A stretch of DNA of 64,000 bases from Trametes villosa (Eukaryota; Basidiomycota; Agaricomycetes; Polyporales; Polyporaceae): assembly GCA_002964805.2 (NCBI GenBank), contig PUDQ02000001.1:6844001-6908000 (forward strand), read 5' to 3'. Position 1 is the first letter of the stretch, and each line of letters begins with the position of its first letter. The notes below the pieces were generated by a model. That model worked only from the letters and a program-made list of their open reading frames with translations. It was not told where the DNA came from and made no database searches. Positions 1-11,387 of this stretch are shown in pieces. The translations under genes were made by a program, and so were the position numbers.

Positions 1-2
1 TG

Positions 3-104
3 TTGAACGGGTTCAAGCAGCACGACGCCGTCGGTTGGGCCGCACAAGTCGCGACGTTCCCGCCTGTAATCCAGGAGCGCCTCGCGACGCGGTACGGCGT
101 GTAA
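3..104 (+). CDS. Transportin (karyopherin beta-2/Kap104-like), C-terminal end
   Basis: Only the last exon part is in the window: 33 residues and a TAA. The peptide contains NGFKQHDAVGW near its start and ends in IQERLATRYGV. This matches the extreme C terminus of transportin/karyopherin beta-2, where the last HEAT repeat ends in a GFK motif followed by a conserved ERLA..YGV tail. The family carries PY-NLS cargo such as hnRNP-type RNA-binding proteins into the nucleus and releases it on Ran-GTP. The rest of the gene lies to the left, so nothing can be said about its start. The recognition rests on a short but characteristic tail; another importin-beta paralogue is the alternative. Confidence 0.75.
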   Translation: MNGFKQHDAVGWAAQVATFPPVIQERLATRYGV

Positions 105-1903
105 GCGCCCACACGCGTTCCGCTGCCTCTCCTCCATTGGTCTTGGCATCTGTGCTCTCCTGCTTCCTCGTCGTCGCTCTGTATCACAAGAATTGGCCTG
201 CTTCGGTATACATCATCTCATTGTTGTCATCGCTCCCTTTTTACCTTTACATTTGCGCATCTCACGTCCCCCATCCCGCCCGTCCAAGCCAAGCCTGTCC
301 CTCACTCCACGTCTCGTGTCCCACAAGTCTCCGCCCGTGTCCCGTGTCCGCATACGTACATACCATCGCCCGCTCCGTCCGCCGCCCCAGCATCCGGATC
401 TCCTTTTACGTAGTGTAGTATTCACCTTCGCTCACCTGGTTTCGTCTTTACGCCCCCTTCGCATCTTCACCTACGTACATGTCCCCTCGCTTGATTTGCC
501 TGTGTGTGTGTGGTCTACAATGTGTCTTGAGAGCCTCTCATCCCCGCCCGATTACCCTCGTTCGCCCCACTTCCTTGCCGGGTGTAAAACTACAGCTATA
601 AATACAGCGAAACGGTAGGTCGCCGGGTTACTTGATTATTTCTCTACTGGAAGTGCGGGATTGGTGTAGGGGCTCAAACCGGGCTCCGCTGGAGGAGGTG
701 GTGGTGGTGGTGGTTAGGAGAACGTCGACGAAGTTGCCTAAGACTGTCACGGGAGCCATGTAGGCGCATCTAAGAGCGAGGACATCAATAGGTCAATGGC
801 CACGAGCGGCGGTGGTTAACACATGAACATTCAGTATTTGTTGTACATAGAAACGATGTACGACGCTGGGCGAGATGGTCTTCAGGAAACGGGCCCGTGA
901 GAGCCTGAGACGGGTAGACATACAAAAGAAAAGTACTACACCGACAGCGTATGCAGGTGACTGCGGACGGCACGGGATAAAGGAACCATGACTGTGACTT
1001 GGGTTACGAAGATTTAGATAGAGGCGGAGCACTGGAGGCGCAAGCAAGGCTCGAGGATGCCTGATAGAACTGCTGTCCTGTCGGAAGCGTCGATTAGATC
1101 ATAGGGGAGCCCGGAGTTGACGAGGATGAGCCGAGGATTGGGGAGGGTTTCGCCCCGTTCACTTCGGCAGGCTCGACGGTGCTCGATGTACGGCACGCAG
1201 GGCTGAATCCACTGCCGGGGCTTGTGAGACCCGGTACTGCTACAGGAAGTTGTTGTGATTAATCGTAGTCTGCGGGAGCTCGCGATCGCATATAGTCGGA
1301 CCTGCCTGTATTTGCACTTTCCCACGGCTCTTTACCATCTTCCGCCCTCTTCCACCACCACCTCGAGCGTCGCCAGCTCGCTTTCACTACACAGAAGTAA
1401 TTTATGGTACTGGGATATTTGCGACTTTGCGCGGGACCAACGTTAGTGAGAGTGCGTCCTAACGGCGTAGAGAATGGATCAGGTCTAGGAGAGGGACGTG
1501 CTATAGTGTGCCCGGCGCTGCTGCGGACCATGCAGACAGAATATGGTGGTGGCAGACACCAGTAGGGAGGGTGGAAGGAAGGTTCTATACGCAATGTCAG
1601 GCTACAAGGACTCTACCAGTAAGCTGAGAGCAAGCTTACCAGAGAATGATAGAGTCCCATGGATTTTGGCATCCAAGTGTGTCGCCTTCGACCCATTGGG
1701 GATGGAACGGCGCTAGCAGATTGAACGACCTGCAGAATGCACCCCACATGACACCGCACCAGGGTCTCAATTGGCCGTGCCAACTTCGGATCAATGGGGC
1801 GAGGTGAGGGGTAGTAGTACGAGCGTAATAACTTGACGTCGACTCACGCGGTTATGCTACGCATCCAGCCTGGACAACTCGCCTTCCCCTTGGCTCTGGA
1901 TGA
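105..1903. other. Intergenic, no supported gene
   Basis: Pyrimidine-rich 3' UTR-like sequence follows the transportin stop. A TATAAATA box lies at 597-604 but I find no convincing coding sequence downstream of it. The short open frames on both strands lack family resemblance and consistent codon bias. Confidence 0.5.
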
Positions 1904-2860
1904 TTAATTGATTAATGATTCCTCGCAGGCGGTGGTTGCTGGCAGAGAAGGAGACGGCCCAGAAGCTGGATGAATTTTGTCGACCATTTCATGGTTATTT
2001 GGGCCCTGGACGCGACTCGGATTCGTTGATGGCTCGGCAGAGAGTGCGACGACTGCCGGCGGTCGTATCGCCCCAGCTTCCGCCATCGAGTCGACATGAC
2101 CTTGTCGCAGAGGGCCGTACACACTCCCTCCTGGGGTGATCTTGGAGATTGCGACCGATCCTAGAGGGCCCGGACTCCAAGGGATGATGGACAGCTGAAC
2201 ACTACGCTCGCCATTCCCCCAGGTTTTGGTGTTACTGTGCCACTCTGGCAGATGATCTTGGGGGCAAATATGGCCCTGGTGCATGCGCTCTGCCTTGTAG
2301 ACTGTGAAGAAGCGGTGGATTGAAGGCAACGAAAACGTCACCCGAAGCCACATTACTGCGCTCTGCGCCCCGCTGCTCTCTCCAGATCTATCGCAGGAGC
2401 CTACCAGTACGATGAATCGATCTAGAGCGGGGAGTCTGGGATGACCAAATGGCAAGCGAAGCCTGGGTTCGCCCGTCCACGGGTTGGTGCCCCAAAAGTC
2501 TTCATTTCTGGAGGAGGAGGTCGGTTCAAAGCCCCAGTCTGACTGCAACGCCCGGATTTGCCATTCTGGGATTCGAATGGGGGTATGTGGACTACGATTG
2601 GCAATGAAATGACGAGGCAAAGACGGGGTTACCGGCCTGTGAGCGATATAGATGTCTTCCAGCTTCGCGGTGACATTGCTCCCGGCGATGGCCCATCCAG
2701 TTTCGCTAGATCCACATTCCAGCAGTAAAAGGCGAGCGGAGCTCTCGAAGAGGTTTCCCCCTGCCACATAGTAGAGAGGGGATACACCATCCGGAGTGAG
2801 GCTGGCGCTGACAAGAAGGAGCCCAAATTGGCAGCAGGCGCTCTTTGAGTACCGGGCCAT
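1904..2860 (-). CDS. Hypothetical ORF, possibly decayed ankyrin-like
   Basis: An uninterrupted 318-codon frame from an ATG. I do not recognise the protein. Near the N terminus (about residues 23-52) the stretch DGVSPLYYVAGGNL...ARLLLLECG loosely resembles one ankyrin repeat, but the spacing is off and no second repeat follows. Codon usage lacks the strong G/C third-position bias of the sugar porter or HET genes nearby. It may be a chance frame, an unspliced fragment or a decayed gene; confidence is low. Confidence 0.2.
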   Translation of the reverse strand: MARYSKSACCQFGLLLVSASLTPDGVSPLYYVAGGNLFESSARLLLLECGSSETGWAIAGSNVTAKLEDIYIAHRPVTPSLPRHFIANRSPHTPIRIPEWQIRALQSDWGFEPTSSSRNEDFWGTNPWTGEPRLRLPFGHPRLPALDRFIVLVGSCDRSGESSGAQSAVMWLRVTFSLPSIHRFFTVYKAERMHQGHICPQDHLPEWHSNTKTWGNGERSVQLSIIPWSPGPLGSVAISKITPGGSVYGPLRQGHVDSMAEAGAIRPPAVVALSAEPSTNPSRVQGPNNHEMVDKIHPASGPSPSLPATTACEESLIN

Positions 2861-2863
2861 CAC

Positions 2864-4184
2864 ATTTTTGTCGCGGATTTTGTAACACGTTGTAAAGGGA
2901 TTACCACGAGCTTGTAACCCGTTGTAAGGGCCGGAATGATTGCAGACTCGCGATCTATCATAATGCCATTATTCTCACGTCGGTCCCTTTGCAACCTGCG
3001 AGATAATTGCAAGATTCGTCATAATGCCGTGGTCTCCCAAGATAGCGACTGCTTGTGATAGGTGCTGTAATGGATGATATTTTCGCTTGCGTTGCAGACC
3101 AATCATTCAAAGCCAAAATCATGCTATGCGAATAGAGACGATGTATTCAAGGATGACGGTACTACTGATACAACATAGGAGAACGCCCACACATGCTCGA
3201 AGGTACAACGGTATATAGACGATCGTACTACGAGACCCCAGGTATACCCCAGGCCGACCAATCTGCGAGATGGAGGCCTGCTAGACGGAAGGAGCCACCG
3301 GTGCCGTTTGAGAATGCGCCGTGATAGCCGCCAAGAGCGAGGTACAGGCAGTCGACAGTCTATGTCCCGGAGGCGCAGCCAGATAGTCCCTAAGCCGGGC
3401 CAGACAGCCGCGAACCAGCCCCAGCGGCAAGTCGAGTTCTAGAGCCACTGCAGAAGAGTCCTCAGAGAGCCTAGGAAGACCGACCCCAGAACAAAGCCTC
3501 GGACGGTGCCAGCCACAGTAGAGCCGGGTGAAGAACCGTGCGAAGCCACTAGCAGTCCAAGCCCTGGGAGACGACGGTACCCAGAGGGAAGCGGGCTCAA
3601 CGGCCATCTGTAAGGAGAGGAAGAGCAAGTTGTCAATGATACATGATTGTTCTTGTACAATGCACGACGAAAGTGGGGGCTGGGTGAGCACTTGGAGGAG
3701 CGCGAGGGCTGGGGGACTCGGTGCGTCGCGAAGGAACAAGGGAAAAAGGGCGGTAGCGAGGGGCGCCACCTGGGGCTGGGAGTTCAAACTCCGCCGTAAG
3801 ACTGTATAGTTGATGCCGCCGCGACTTGAAGGCCAACATAATCGAGCGCGCAGGTTGTAAAGCGATTGTAAGACGAGCGCAATGATTGTGTTCACTTGGG
3901 ATATTTACGGGCGTCTTAGAACCCCTCATCAGCTCCTTGTGATACAGCGTAATGATCGTGGCGCTCACGACTAGAAACAAGATTACAGCGGGCTTATAAT
4001 GCTCCGTAAGCCATTACTAGAGCCCTGATTCTTGCCCACCTTATAACTTCCGCGCCGTTTCTGCGATGGGGGCCCCATGCATATGAAGCATGACAGCATC
4101 GCAACGGTCCACTGCGGCATCCTGATTATCGGAATACGGCGCATGCTCACGCCGAAGGGTGTCATGCTCATGGAGGTCATGCCC
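2864..4184. other. Gene-poor stretch with short repeats
   Basis: At 2880-2932 a motif of the form TTGTAACxCGTTGTAAGGG occurs twice in direct orientation (second copy slightly changed), and CATAATGCC occurs twice between about 2960 and 3030. A minus-strand frame at 3281-3607 starts with an ATG directly behind a splice-acceptor-like TTACAG. It encodes 108 residues of no recognised family, so I do not call it a gene. Confidence 0.4.
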
Positions 4185-5297
4185 TTAGAATGCTCGAGCT
4201 CGTTGTCGCGGGGGCCGTATCGTCTCCGTCCATGGCCCGCCAGCGGCTGCTTGGCTCCAAAGGGCTGGTAGGCAGTGGGGTCTCTCTAAGTAAGACGTAT
4301 CAGGGCCGCTGTTACAATGAGAGTAATAAAGAGAGCATACCGTCGTTTCAGCGGTGCGCCGGGAGTGCAAACACGCTTTTGCAAACGCCTTCTGGTCTGG
4401 GCGATGAGGAAGATGAAACACCCATTTCCAGGCGTGGAACGCGGACGGCGCAAGCGCAAGCGCATAGTTCTCGGGGAGGACAGGTTCTTGTATTCCTAGG
4501 TAGTGCGGAGGTTGATTCAACTTGTAGGAGCCCCAAACAAGGAGGGAGGTGTCTACGGAATACTTCATGATCTCCTCCTGAAGGCGCCGGAACGCTTGAC
4601 GACCCTCGCCGTACAGAGTAGGCATGTGGATGCCAAAGATACCCATCAGGCAGTACGCCTCATCCTCCAGCCTAGTGGTCACACGAGGTGCAGCCCAATG
4701 CATGCGATGTGCCACACTAAGAGAGTCTAGCGTGATGTCGAACCGGAGGACACGAGCGGTGATCCCGGTAATCGCCTCCAGTGCTTTCGCCAGCACCCAC
4801 TTGTCTCCGAAGGAAGTCCAGTCGTTCGCGAGGAATAGAACATGGACAGGTGCGATCAGCTCCTGCAAAGTCCAACCGCGGGTGTGCCACTTGCTGTTCT
4901 TGAAGGCTCGCTGCTGCGCCTCGGGAGAGCAGCCACCCGGGACGTCGCGCAGGTACGCGTAGCAGACCTCGGCGAGAGCGTAGTAGCGGAACATGGAGTT
5001 GATCGCCTCAGACAGCTCCGAGCTGCTCGTCTTGTCGATGCAGCAGGTGTCGAGCCAGAGCCACCTGTAGCCGTGCCGCTCCGCGAGCATGCAGCACTCC
5101 CGGATCTTTGCGCACGCGAGGTCGCGCGGGTTCTCGCCCGTCTCCGCGCACCGGGCGTGGATGGCCTGGAGGTCCTGGAACGTCTGCTCTTCTCCGGGGA
5201 CCCAGACGTGGGATAGGATGGCGTAGCCCCCATCCGGGACGCTCTCGGGCCCAGCGAAGAAGCGCAGCTCAGCGCGATCGGTGGTCAGCAGCCACAT
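4185..5297 (-). CDS. HET-domain protein (heterokaryon incompatibility type)
   Basis: The reading frame has 370 codons from an ATG. HET-domain hallmarks appear in order: YAILSHVW (residues 25-32), WLWLDTCCIDK (79-89) followed by SEAINSMFRYY, then KWHTRGWTLQELIAP (about 136-150). LEDEAYCLMGIFGI and MPTLYGEG follow at about 215-235, the arrangement seen in HET-D/HET-E-like N-terminal domains of Agaricomycetes. HET proteins act in non-self recognition and can trigger programmed cell death when paired with an incompatible partner; the partner is unknown here. The last about 85 residues look less like coding sequence and include a possible donor after AFHAWKW, so the true 3' end may be spliced differently. 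No NACHT or WD repeats are visible. Confidence 0.85.
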   Translation of the reverse strand: MWLLTTDRAELRFFAGPESVPDGGYAILSHVWVPGEEQTFQDLQAIHARCAETGENPRDLACAKIRECCMLAERHGYRWLWLDTCCIDKTSSSELSEAINSMFRYYALAEVCYAYLRDVPGGCSPEAQQRAFKNSKWHTRGWTLQELIAPVHVLFLANDWTSFGDKWVLAKALEAITGITARVLRFDITLDSLSVAHRMHWAAPRVTTRLEDEAYCLMGIFGIHMPTLYGEGRQAFRRLQEEIMKYSVDTSLLVWGSYKLNQPPHYLGIQEPVLPENYALALAPSAFHAWKWVFHLPHRPDQKAFAKACLHSRRTAETTVCSLYYSHCNSGPDTSYLERPHCLPALWSQAAAGGPWTETIRPPRQRARAF

Positions 5298-5829
5298 TGT
5301 CTTAAGAGAGGAGGCCTCATAATAGTGAGCTGTTACTCATCGAGGTATGTGAGCGCGACGTACCCGTTCTGCAGGGGCTGCACGGTTGGGCCGGGCGAAT
5401 CGCAAAGCAACTTGACAGTGAAAACGGAGGACGACGGCGAGGAGCTGATGACAATCGTCGGCTGCACACATTGCTGATAATATCAGGACCTGCAGGCAGC
5501 GTGTAAGCCTCTCACGGCTGCCTAGCGCCGTATTGTCTTCTGTGCCGACTCCGAGCGCCCAGCGCAGGCATGTTCAAAGCGTCTTGGAGAAAGGGATTCT
5601 TAGGAGAAGTGATGCAACCGGAGTTACGACAGTTTCGCGGACGACCGGCGGTGGCGAGAAACACTGTCGAGGATTAACGAAGCCTTCTCAGCACGCTCTA
5701 CACTGAAACCCAGAGACATTGATTCGTGTGGACTAGAACACGAAAGCTGCGTTAGAATATGACCGTCCTCATGTAGAGCATTAGAAACAAGGCATTGAGA
5801 AAGCGATGCAACTAGCCACAACGCCCCGC
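5298..5829. other. Intergenic between HET gene and sugar porter
   Basis: This holds the 5' flank of the HET gene and the 3' flank of the transporter. I see no further gene or repeat in it. Confidence 0.5.
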
Positions 5830-8152
5830 TTAAGCGAGGATCGGTGCTCTGCCCGACCATTGCTGAACAAGCTCGTGCAAACCAAGATCGGCCTCAATCT
5901 GTAACCGGTGCGGCCTGTCAGCAAAACAAACTTCGCCACCTTCCGGGACGGAAACTGCTTGCCTGATGTTTGAGGGCGACATCCTCACGCCCGGCAGACG
6001 AGCCAAACACCGCATCGATCTCCTCGAGCGAGACGTTCGCGGTTTCCGGCACGAAGCGAGAGGACCAAACGTATGCGAGGAAGCTGGCGGTTGCGAAGAC
6101 TAGAAACGTCCCCCTGTGGGATGCCACCATGCTCAATGCTCCCCTCCCAAGCAAGCCAAAAATGCACACTCACGAAGCGGAGTGTTCCATGAACACGGGC
6201 GTGAGCAAGCCGATGAGAACTGCAGGCAACGCGACATCAGCACGCGGCCACACTTTCATCATGCTGTTGCACACTCACAGTTGTTCGTCCAATTTGACGC
6301 GGTCGAGAGCGCGACGCCCTTGCTGCGCGCGGACAGCGGGAAGACCTCGCTGGGCAGGATCCAGCCGATCGGCCCGTAGCTCATCCCGTATGCAGCCGTA
6401 AAGGCGTAGACGCAGACGAGCGCAACCCGGGCGGCGAAGGCGTGCGCGGACCAGTCGCCGCTGTATCGCCAGACTAGCAATGCAATGGTAAAGTGTGCGA
6501 GCGCCATCGCAAGCGCACCGAAACGCAGGAGCGGGCGGCGGCCTGGTAGGGGGGAAGAGAGTATACGGGTCAGGAGCAAAGAGGGGGAAGGAAGTGAAAG
6601 GGGACACACCGAGACGGTCGATGAAGGCGATGGTGGGGAGCACGGCGAGGAACTGGACGATGCCAACCCCGCCGGCGGACATGAGCGTCGCCGCGTCGCC
6701 CTGCATGCCGAGCGCGCGCATGAGCGTCGGCCCGTAGTACAGCAGCGCGTTGATCCCGCTCCACTCTGCCATGGCCCATAGGTAAGTGACCTGAACGTCA
6801 GCGGGGCGGGCAACAGGGAGGAGGGGGCGCATGGGGCAGACGCACGCTGGAAGAACATCATGAGGACCCCGATGAGCGTGCGCTTGCGGAGCCGTGGTGA
6901 GAAGAGGCGGGACCAGGCGTGGAACTCGCCGCGCAGCGAGCCGGGCTTCGCGATCTGCGCGGGGGCGTTGGTGGTCGCAGTCTGCGCGATGAGCGTAGCC
7001 TCGACTTGCATCTCCAGCAATTCGATCTGCACTCATTTCACATCAAGCTTTCTCCCTTGGAATACGGCAGAAGACTACGCACCTGGAGCAAGGGATCGCT
7101 CTCAACCTCCTCAGGCGATCGCAGCCGGAGTTTCGCAAGCGCACGCAAGGCCTCGTCGGCGCGCCCCTGCTGTACGAGCAGCCGTGGAGATGGCGGGAGC
7201 GCCATGCACCCAAGCCCCAGGACGACCCCAGGTATGAGCTGGATCGCGAGGGGAATGCGCCACGCCGCAGACCCGGGGATGTCGCGCGTGAAGAAGCCGG
7301 TCCAGAAGCCGAGGACGGCACCGAGGACGATGGCGAACTGCTCGAGCGCCATGAGCGAGCCGCGCACTTCTGGCGGGCTGATCTCGGCCATGTACAAGGG
7401 AGAGAGCATGCTGTACGGCGCAGTGTGTCAATGCGTATGTTTATGCGGTGTTGGCGAGCGAGCGGTAATTACCTGAGAGCGCCGACGCCGAGACCGCCGA
7501 TTCCTCTCCCCCAGACGAGGTGGCTGGAGCTCTGAGCGCCGCATTGCAGCGCTGAGCCGAGACAAAATACGGCTATGGGCAGAACACTAAGGGTCACTCA
7601 AACATCCCGAGATTCAGACATACTGACCGGATGCGGTGAAGATAGACTGTCTCCGCGAGTACCTGTCTGCCAGTGTGCCCGCAGTAAGAGCGCCCAGAAG
7701 ACACCCTAGCTCTAGCGCAGCCGCTATCGAAGCCTAGCTCAGCCTCCCGATCCGGTCCTGCGAGATGAGCGGTCAGACGCACTCATAAGCCCTGTCTCCC
7801 ACGCGCTAAAATGCCACCGCTGCACAAAGTCCTTCATGACGAGCACGTTCGCGATGACGCCTTGGTCGTAGCCAAACGTGAGGCCGCCAATGGAGGCAAA
7901 TACGGCGCACCCCAGTGCGTAGTAGTTGTGGAGAAGGCCAGGAAGTCCGGGTGGCCCGTACGCGTATGCATAGCTTGCTCCATCGGATTTTACGTGCAGT
8001 ATGCCACCACGGGGGATGCTGGGGTGTTCTGGTTCTCGTGGGTCTGCGGCGTCCGCGGCAATGGGAGTATATCCAGCGCGGTTTCTCCCTATCTAGCAAT
8101 GAACTGAGAAAGTCTTCCTTAAACCATGAGCAAGAGCAAGATTTCCTACCAT
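5830..8152 (-). CDS. MFS sugar porter (12-TM hexose/polyol type transporter)
   Basis: Eleven exons on the minus strand: 8152-8150, 8092-7783, 7723-7628, 7572-7473, 7410-7083, 7026-6846, 6765-6610, 6542-6279, 6219-6174, 6113-5963, 5898-5830. They join to 1704 nt (567 aa), a normal length for the family. Sugar-porter signatures appear in order: GGLTFGYDQGV (to residue 80), LADRYSRRQSI, GRGIGGLGVG, PLYMAEISPPEVRGSL, QQWSGINALLYYGP, IDRLGRRPLL, GWILPSEVFPL, NWTNNF and RFVPETANVSLEEID (the PETK-like motif). It should move sugar or a related polyol across the plasma membrane by proton symport; the substrate cannot be read from the sequence. Exon 1 is only the ATG, the weakest part of the model. The last intron (5962-5899) uses a GC donor. 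Confidence 0.93.
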
Positions 8153-8709
8153 ATTAAGGATTAGGATAGTCTTCCAATGTTTGTATGCGCAGCACCTCGC
8201 TGCTTACAACAGAGGTATAGGGACCCAGAGGAAGTAAAGAGTGTCGAGGATGCCTGTTGGCACGTAACGCAAGGTGATTGGCGGTCGCGTTGACAATTGG
8301 GGGTGAATTTCGGGCTATTCTATTCTATACAGAGGTCCTAATCCAAACCCAAGGAAATTACGAGCCACTTGAAAGCCCCGTGGTCAAGGATGGAGAGGAA
8401 GATGTGCGAGACGCTTTCAACTTCAAGCGCTCTTGGGCAATGCACTGCTTGAGCGCTTACCCAAGTGTCTGCCAAGCCGGGCCGGCCTTGCCGTAATGCT
8501 TCCAAGAGGGAGCGTGCGACTTGGCCGGTCTGCCTCTTGCCTCCTGCCATCTCGTCTCGCTGGGTTTCTGCAGGCAGCGCCGCCTATTCCTTGCTTGGGA
8601 TCTACTCAGTCACCCGTCCTCTCAGACTTGGAGGCTTCATCAGCATACCGGTCTGCTACGGTCGTGGGTGTCGCGGGCGTAATCCAACCACTACTGGAGA
8701 CCCAATGCC
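8153..8709. other. Shared divergent promoter region
   Basis: The 557 bp separate the starts of the minus-strand sugar porter and the plus-strand membrane protein, so they probably contain both promoters. I find no clear TATA box or gene. Confidence 0.5.
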
Positions 8710-10706
8710 ATGAATCCTCGCGTGCTGCTTCTGCTCTTCCTCACCTCCGTCTATCAATGTCTGGCACAGAATATCTCCGATGGTAACATCACGGACTCTA
8801 CAGATGACGGGTGCGTAGCTTTTTGCATTATTTGCTCTGCAGGAACAGGGCATAGGGGCAATCCCGCAATTTCCATGCCCAGCCCTTGTGATCCCGCAGA
8901 CGGTCCAAGGCGAATAGTGGCTCGAGCCTTTGGCATACCCCGCTGTTACCATTGCCGTTGTTTTCTTGACAGTGATATTGTATTAACAAAATACCCTACA
9001 GGAGCTTCCCATACGATCCCATCCTCGCACACCGACCTAGCTACGCCCGATCGCTTCCAGTACAAATCCTCTTGCTGGGCATCACACTCACACTCACCGC
9101 GGTGCTCATCATACACCTCATATTCACCGCCCAATACCACTGGCCGCTCGCCCCCGTCAATTATGTCCTGCAGATGTCGGCGGTTACCACTTTACTCGTC
9201 TCACTCATCGCTACAATGCACGTTGTCCTATCAAGCACGATAGCACAAAGCCTCAAGTGGCCGTACATGCTAGACTATATCGCCGTTGACATACCACCAC
9301 TGGAAGACAATGGCGATTGGGAGATGGGCGAGCTCGCGGCATGGCTCTTAATGAACGCCACGACGTCTGGTCTCATCCAGGTAAGCATCAATCCCTGTAA
9401 CGCTCTGCCCATGCTGACACGGCGCCCGCGGCAGATCACGCACATCCAGTTTCTCACTCTCCTCTTCCCCTCTGGTCTTGAGCGTCGCCTGATATTCTCG
9501 CTCCTCGGACCGCTCGCGATCGTCTCATCCGTAATGCACGTCCTGCGCATCCACGACAGCGAAAAACTGGTCAAAGTCGCATCGGCAGTGCAGAACGTCT
9601 GCAACGCCACGCTCTCGCTCCTCTTCACCGCCTCGCTCTTCCTCTGGGGGTGCTTCGTGAACCGACGGGACGCCTGGCGAACGGACGGGGGCACTGCCGC
9701 ATTCGGCGTCGGCGCTCTCACGCTCGCGCTCGTCTCCACCGCGCTCACCTTCCTCTACATCCCCAGCCGCGACCAGTACCCCTGGATGCCGGGTCTCATG
9801 TGGGCCGTCATCCTCTGGCAGAGCTTCCTCGGCTGGTGGTGGTGGGTCGGCGCGGGGATGGGCGTCGGGGAGGTCGAGGAGCTCCTCCGGCGCGAGGAGA
9901 AGCGGCAGGAGAAGCGCCGCGCGAAGCTCGCGCGGCGCAAGATGCGCAAGGAGCGCGCACAGACGATCTGGAAGGGCATGACCGGCGCGCTCGGGTATAA
10001 CAACCGCCCGTCCGCGCACCACGAGGACTCGTCCGACAGCGCGCGCAGCAGCGCCGAGGCCGAGCGGCGCGAGAGCGTGCATCGCGTTGCGACGAACCAG
10101 ACGGACGCGAGCGCGCGCTCGGCGGCGTCGACGAGCAGCGGGCGCGTCGGGCGCTTCCTACACCAGTACACCGCGGGCCGCGTCGTGTACGGCTGGTACC
10201 AAGGCCTGCGGCACGCGCACATCGCGGCGACCCGCCGGCAGGTCGCGGAGCGCGTCGAGCGCATGAACCAGGCGTACGGCGCGGAGGCGGAGGTCACGGG
10301 CACGGGCACGGTCGGCGGGCGTCCGGCGGTGTTTGGGTGGGGACTGGGCAGCTTCTGGATCCGGAAGCAGCAGCGGAGACGGCGTGAAGAAGAGGAAGAG
10401 GCGCGCGCGGCGTACAAGATGGAGGTGCTGCACGGCGGCCGGGCGGGGAGCGACGACGACGTGAGCGAGACGGGGACGGTGTGCGAGGCGACCGCGGGGC
10501 CGAGCCGGCCGAGCTCGGCGGGGGAGTATGAGCGGAGCGAGGGGACGGGCGACATCCGCACGCGGAGACCGGCAAGGCGGATCGCGTCCGATGCGTACCC
10601 GCCTTCCAGAGCGGTTGAGGAGGAGATCCACCGGCCGTCTTCTGTGTGGTGGTGGGGCCCGCTACAGCGGTGGCGGCTACAGGACTCAACAGACTACCGA
10701 TCATAG
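8710..10706 (+). CDS. Conserved multi-pass membrane protein with signal peptide, function unknown
   Basis: Three exons (8710-8810, 9002-9380, 9435-10706) give 583 aa. Residues 1-19 form a signal peptide ending in CLA, followed by a short N-glycosylatable stretch (NIS, NIT). The motif AHRPSYARSLPVQILLLG leads into the first membrane span. Hydrophobic segments then alternate (about seven in total), ending in a Trp-rich span with WWWWVG. The cytoplasmic tail of about 300 residues starts with a highly charged coiled-coil-like EELLRREEKRQEKRR region and is otherwise Ser/Arg/Glu-rich. The second intron (9381-9434) is 54 nt and in frame, so an unspliced message reads through. I know this only as an uncharacterised Agaricomycete membrane family; a receptor or sensor role is a guess from topology. 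Confidence 0.85.
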
Positions 10707-11387
10707 CCCCTGTTCCCGGATTCAAGCTACTCTGGATTTCTTGGTGAGTGTCCCGCCCTCGTCGTGGCTGATCGCCGGCGCACCCGCGATGTCTGGGAGA
10801 CCCACTCACGCACTCTCGATAGGTGTAATGTTAGCTCGCATGTACAACAGTCCACGGAATTCTCAAGCAAAGCATCGGCTGCTGCTCTCGCCCTTCGGCG
10901 GGTATTGCGCCCGCATGATCACTCCCGCGACGATCCAAGGCAATGTCGCATACAATTTCCGCCTGTCCATGCCGACGTCGGCACTCTTCCTGCGCTTTTT
11001 GACTCTGCGCGAGGCGATCATCTGACCGACCTGTGGCCTTGCCACCTAGATTCCGGGAATAGCTGTTGGCGTGGGTGAGAAAGTATTCGCTCGTACAGGA
11101 GATGGTCGCCCATTTCGTACGTCGTAAGGTCGAGGGGCGCTTTCTGAAGATTTTGAGATGGAATAGGGTACTGATGAGGAAGTCGCGCGTTCGCTTATGT
11201 AGTGAGAGCCTCGAGGCCGCTGCCTGAGCAGAACCTAGTAGCAGAACGAGCGCCGATAATTGATGGAATTAACGCTCTGAGCTCTCGCACGAGCGCGACG
11301 AGGCACCTACTTACATCCTTCTCCCAACTGCGTAGCAAGGGTACCTAGTCACGGCAGGCTCCGATATTCTCCTTCACTAGTCGGACG
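10707..11387. other. Intergenic
   Basis: This is the 3' flank of the membrane protein gene and the promoter of the F-box gene. I see nothing coding. Confidence 0.5.

Noticed and set aside
5915..5939. 25-nt GT-AG intron in the sugar porter
   Set aside because: Shorter than any workable intron; the GC-AG alternative of 64 nt keeps frame and gives a family-like C terminus.
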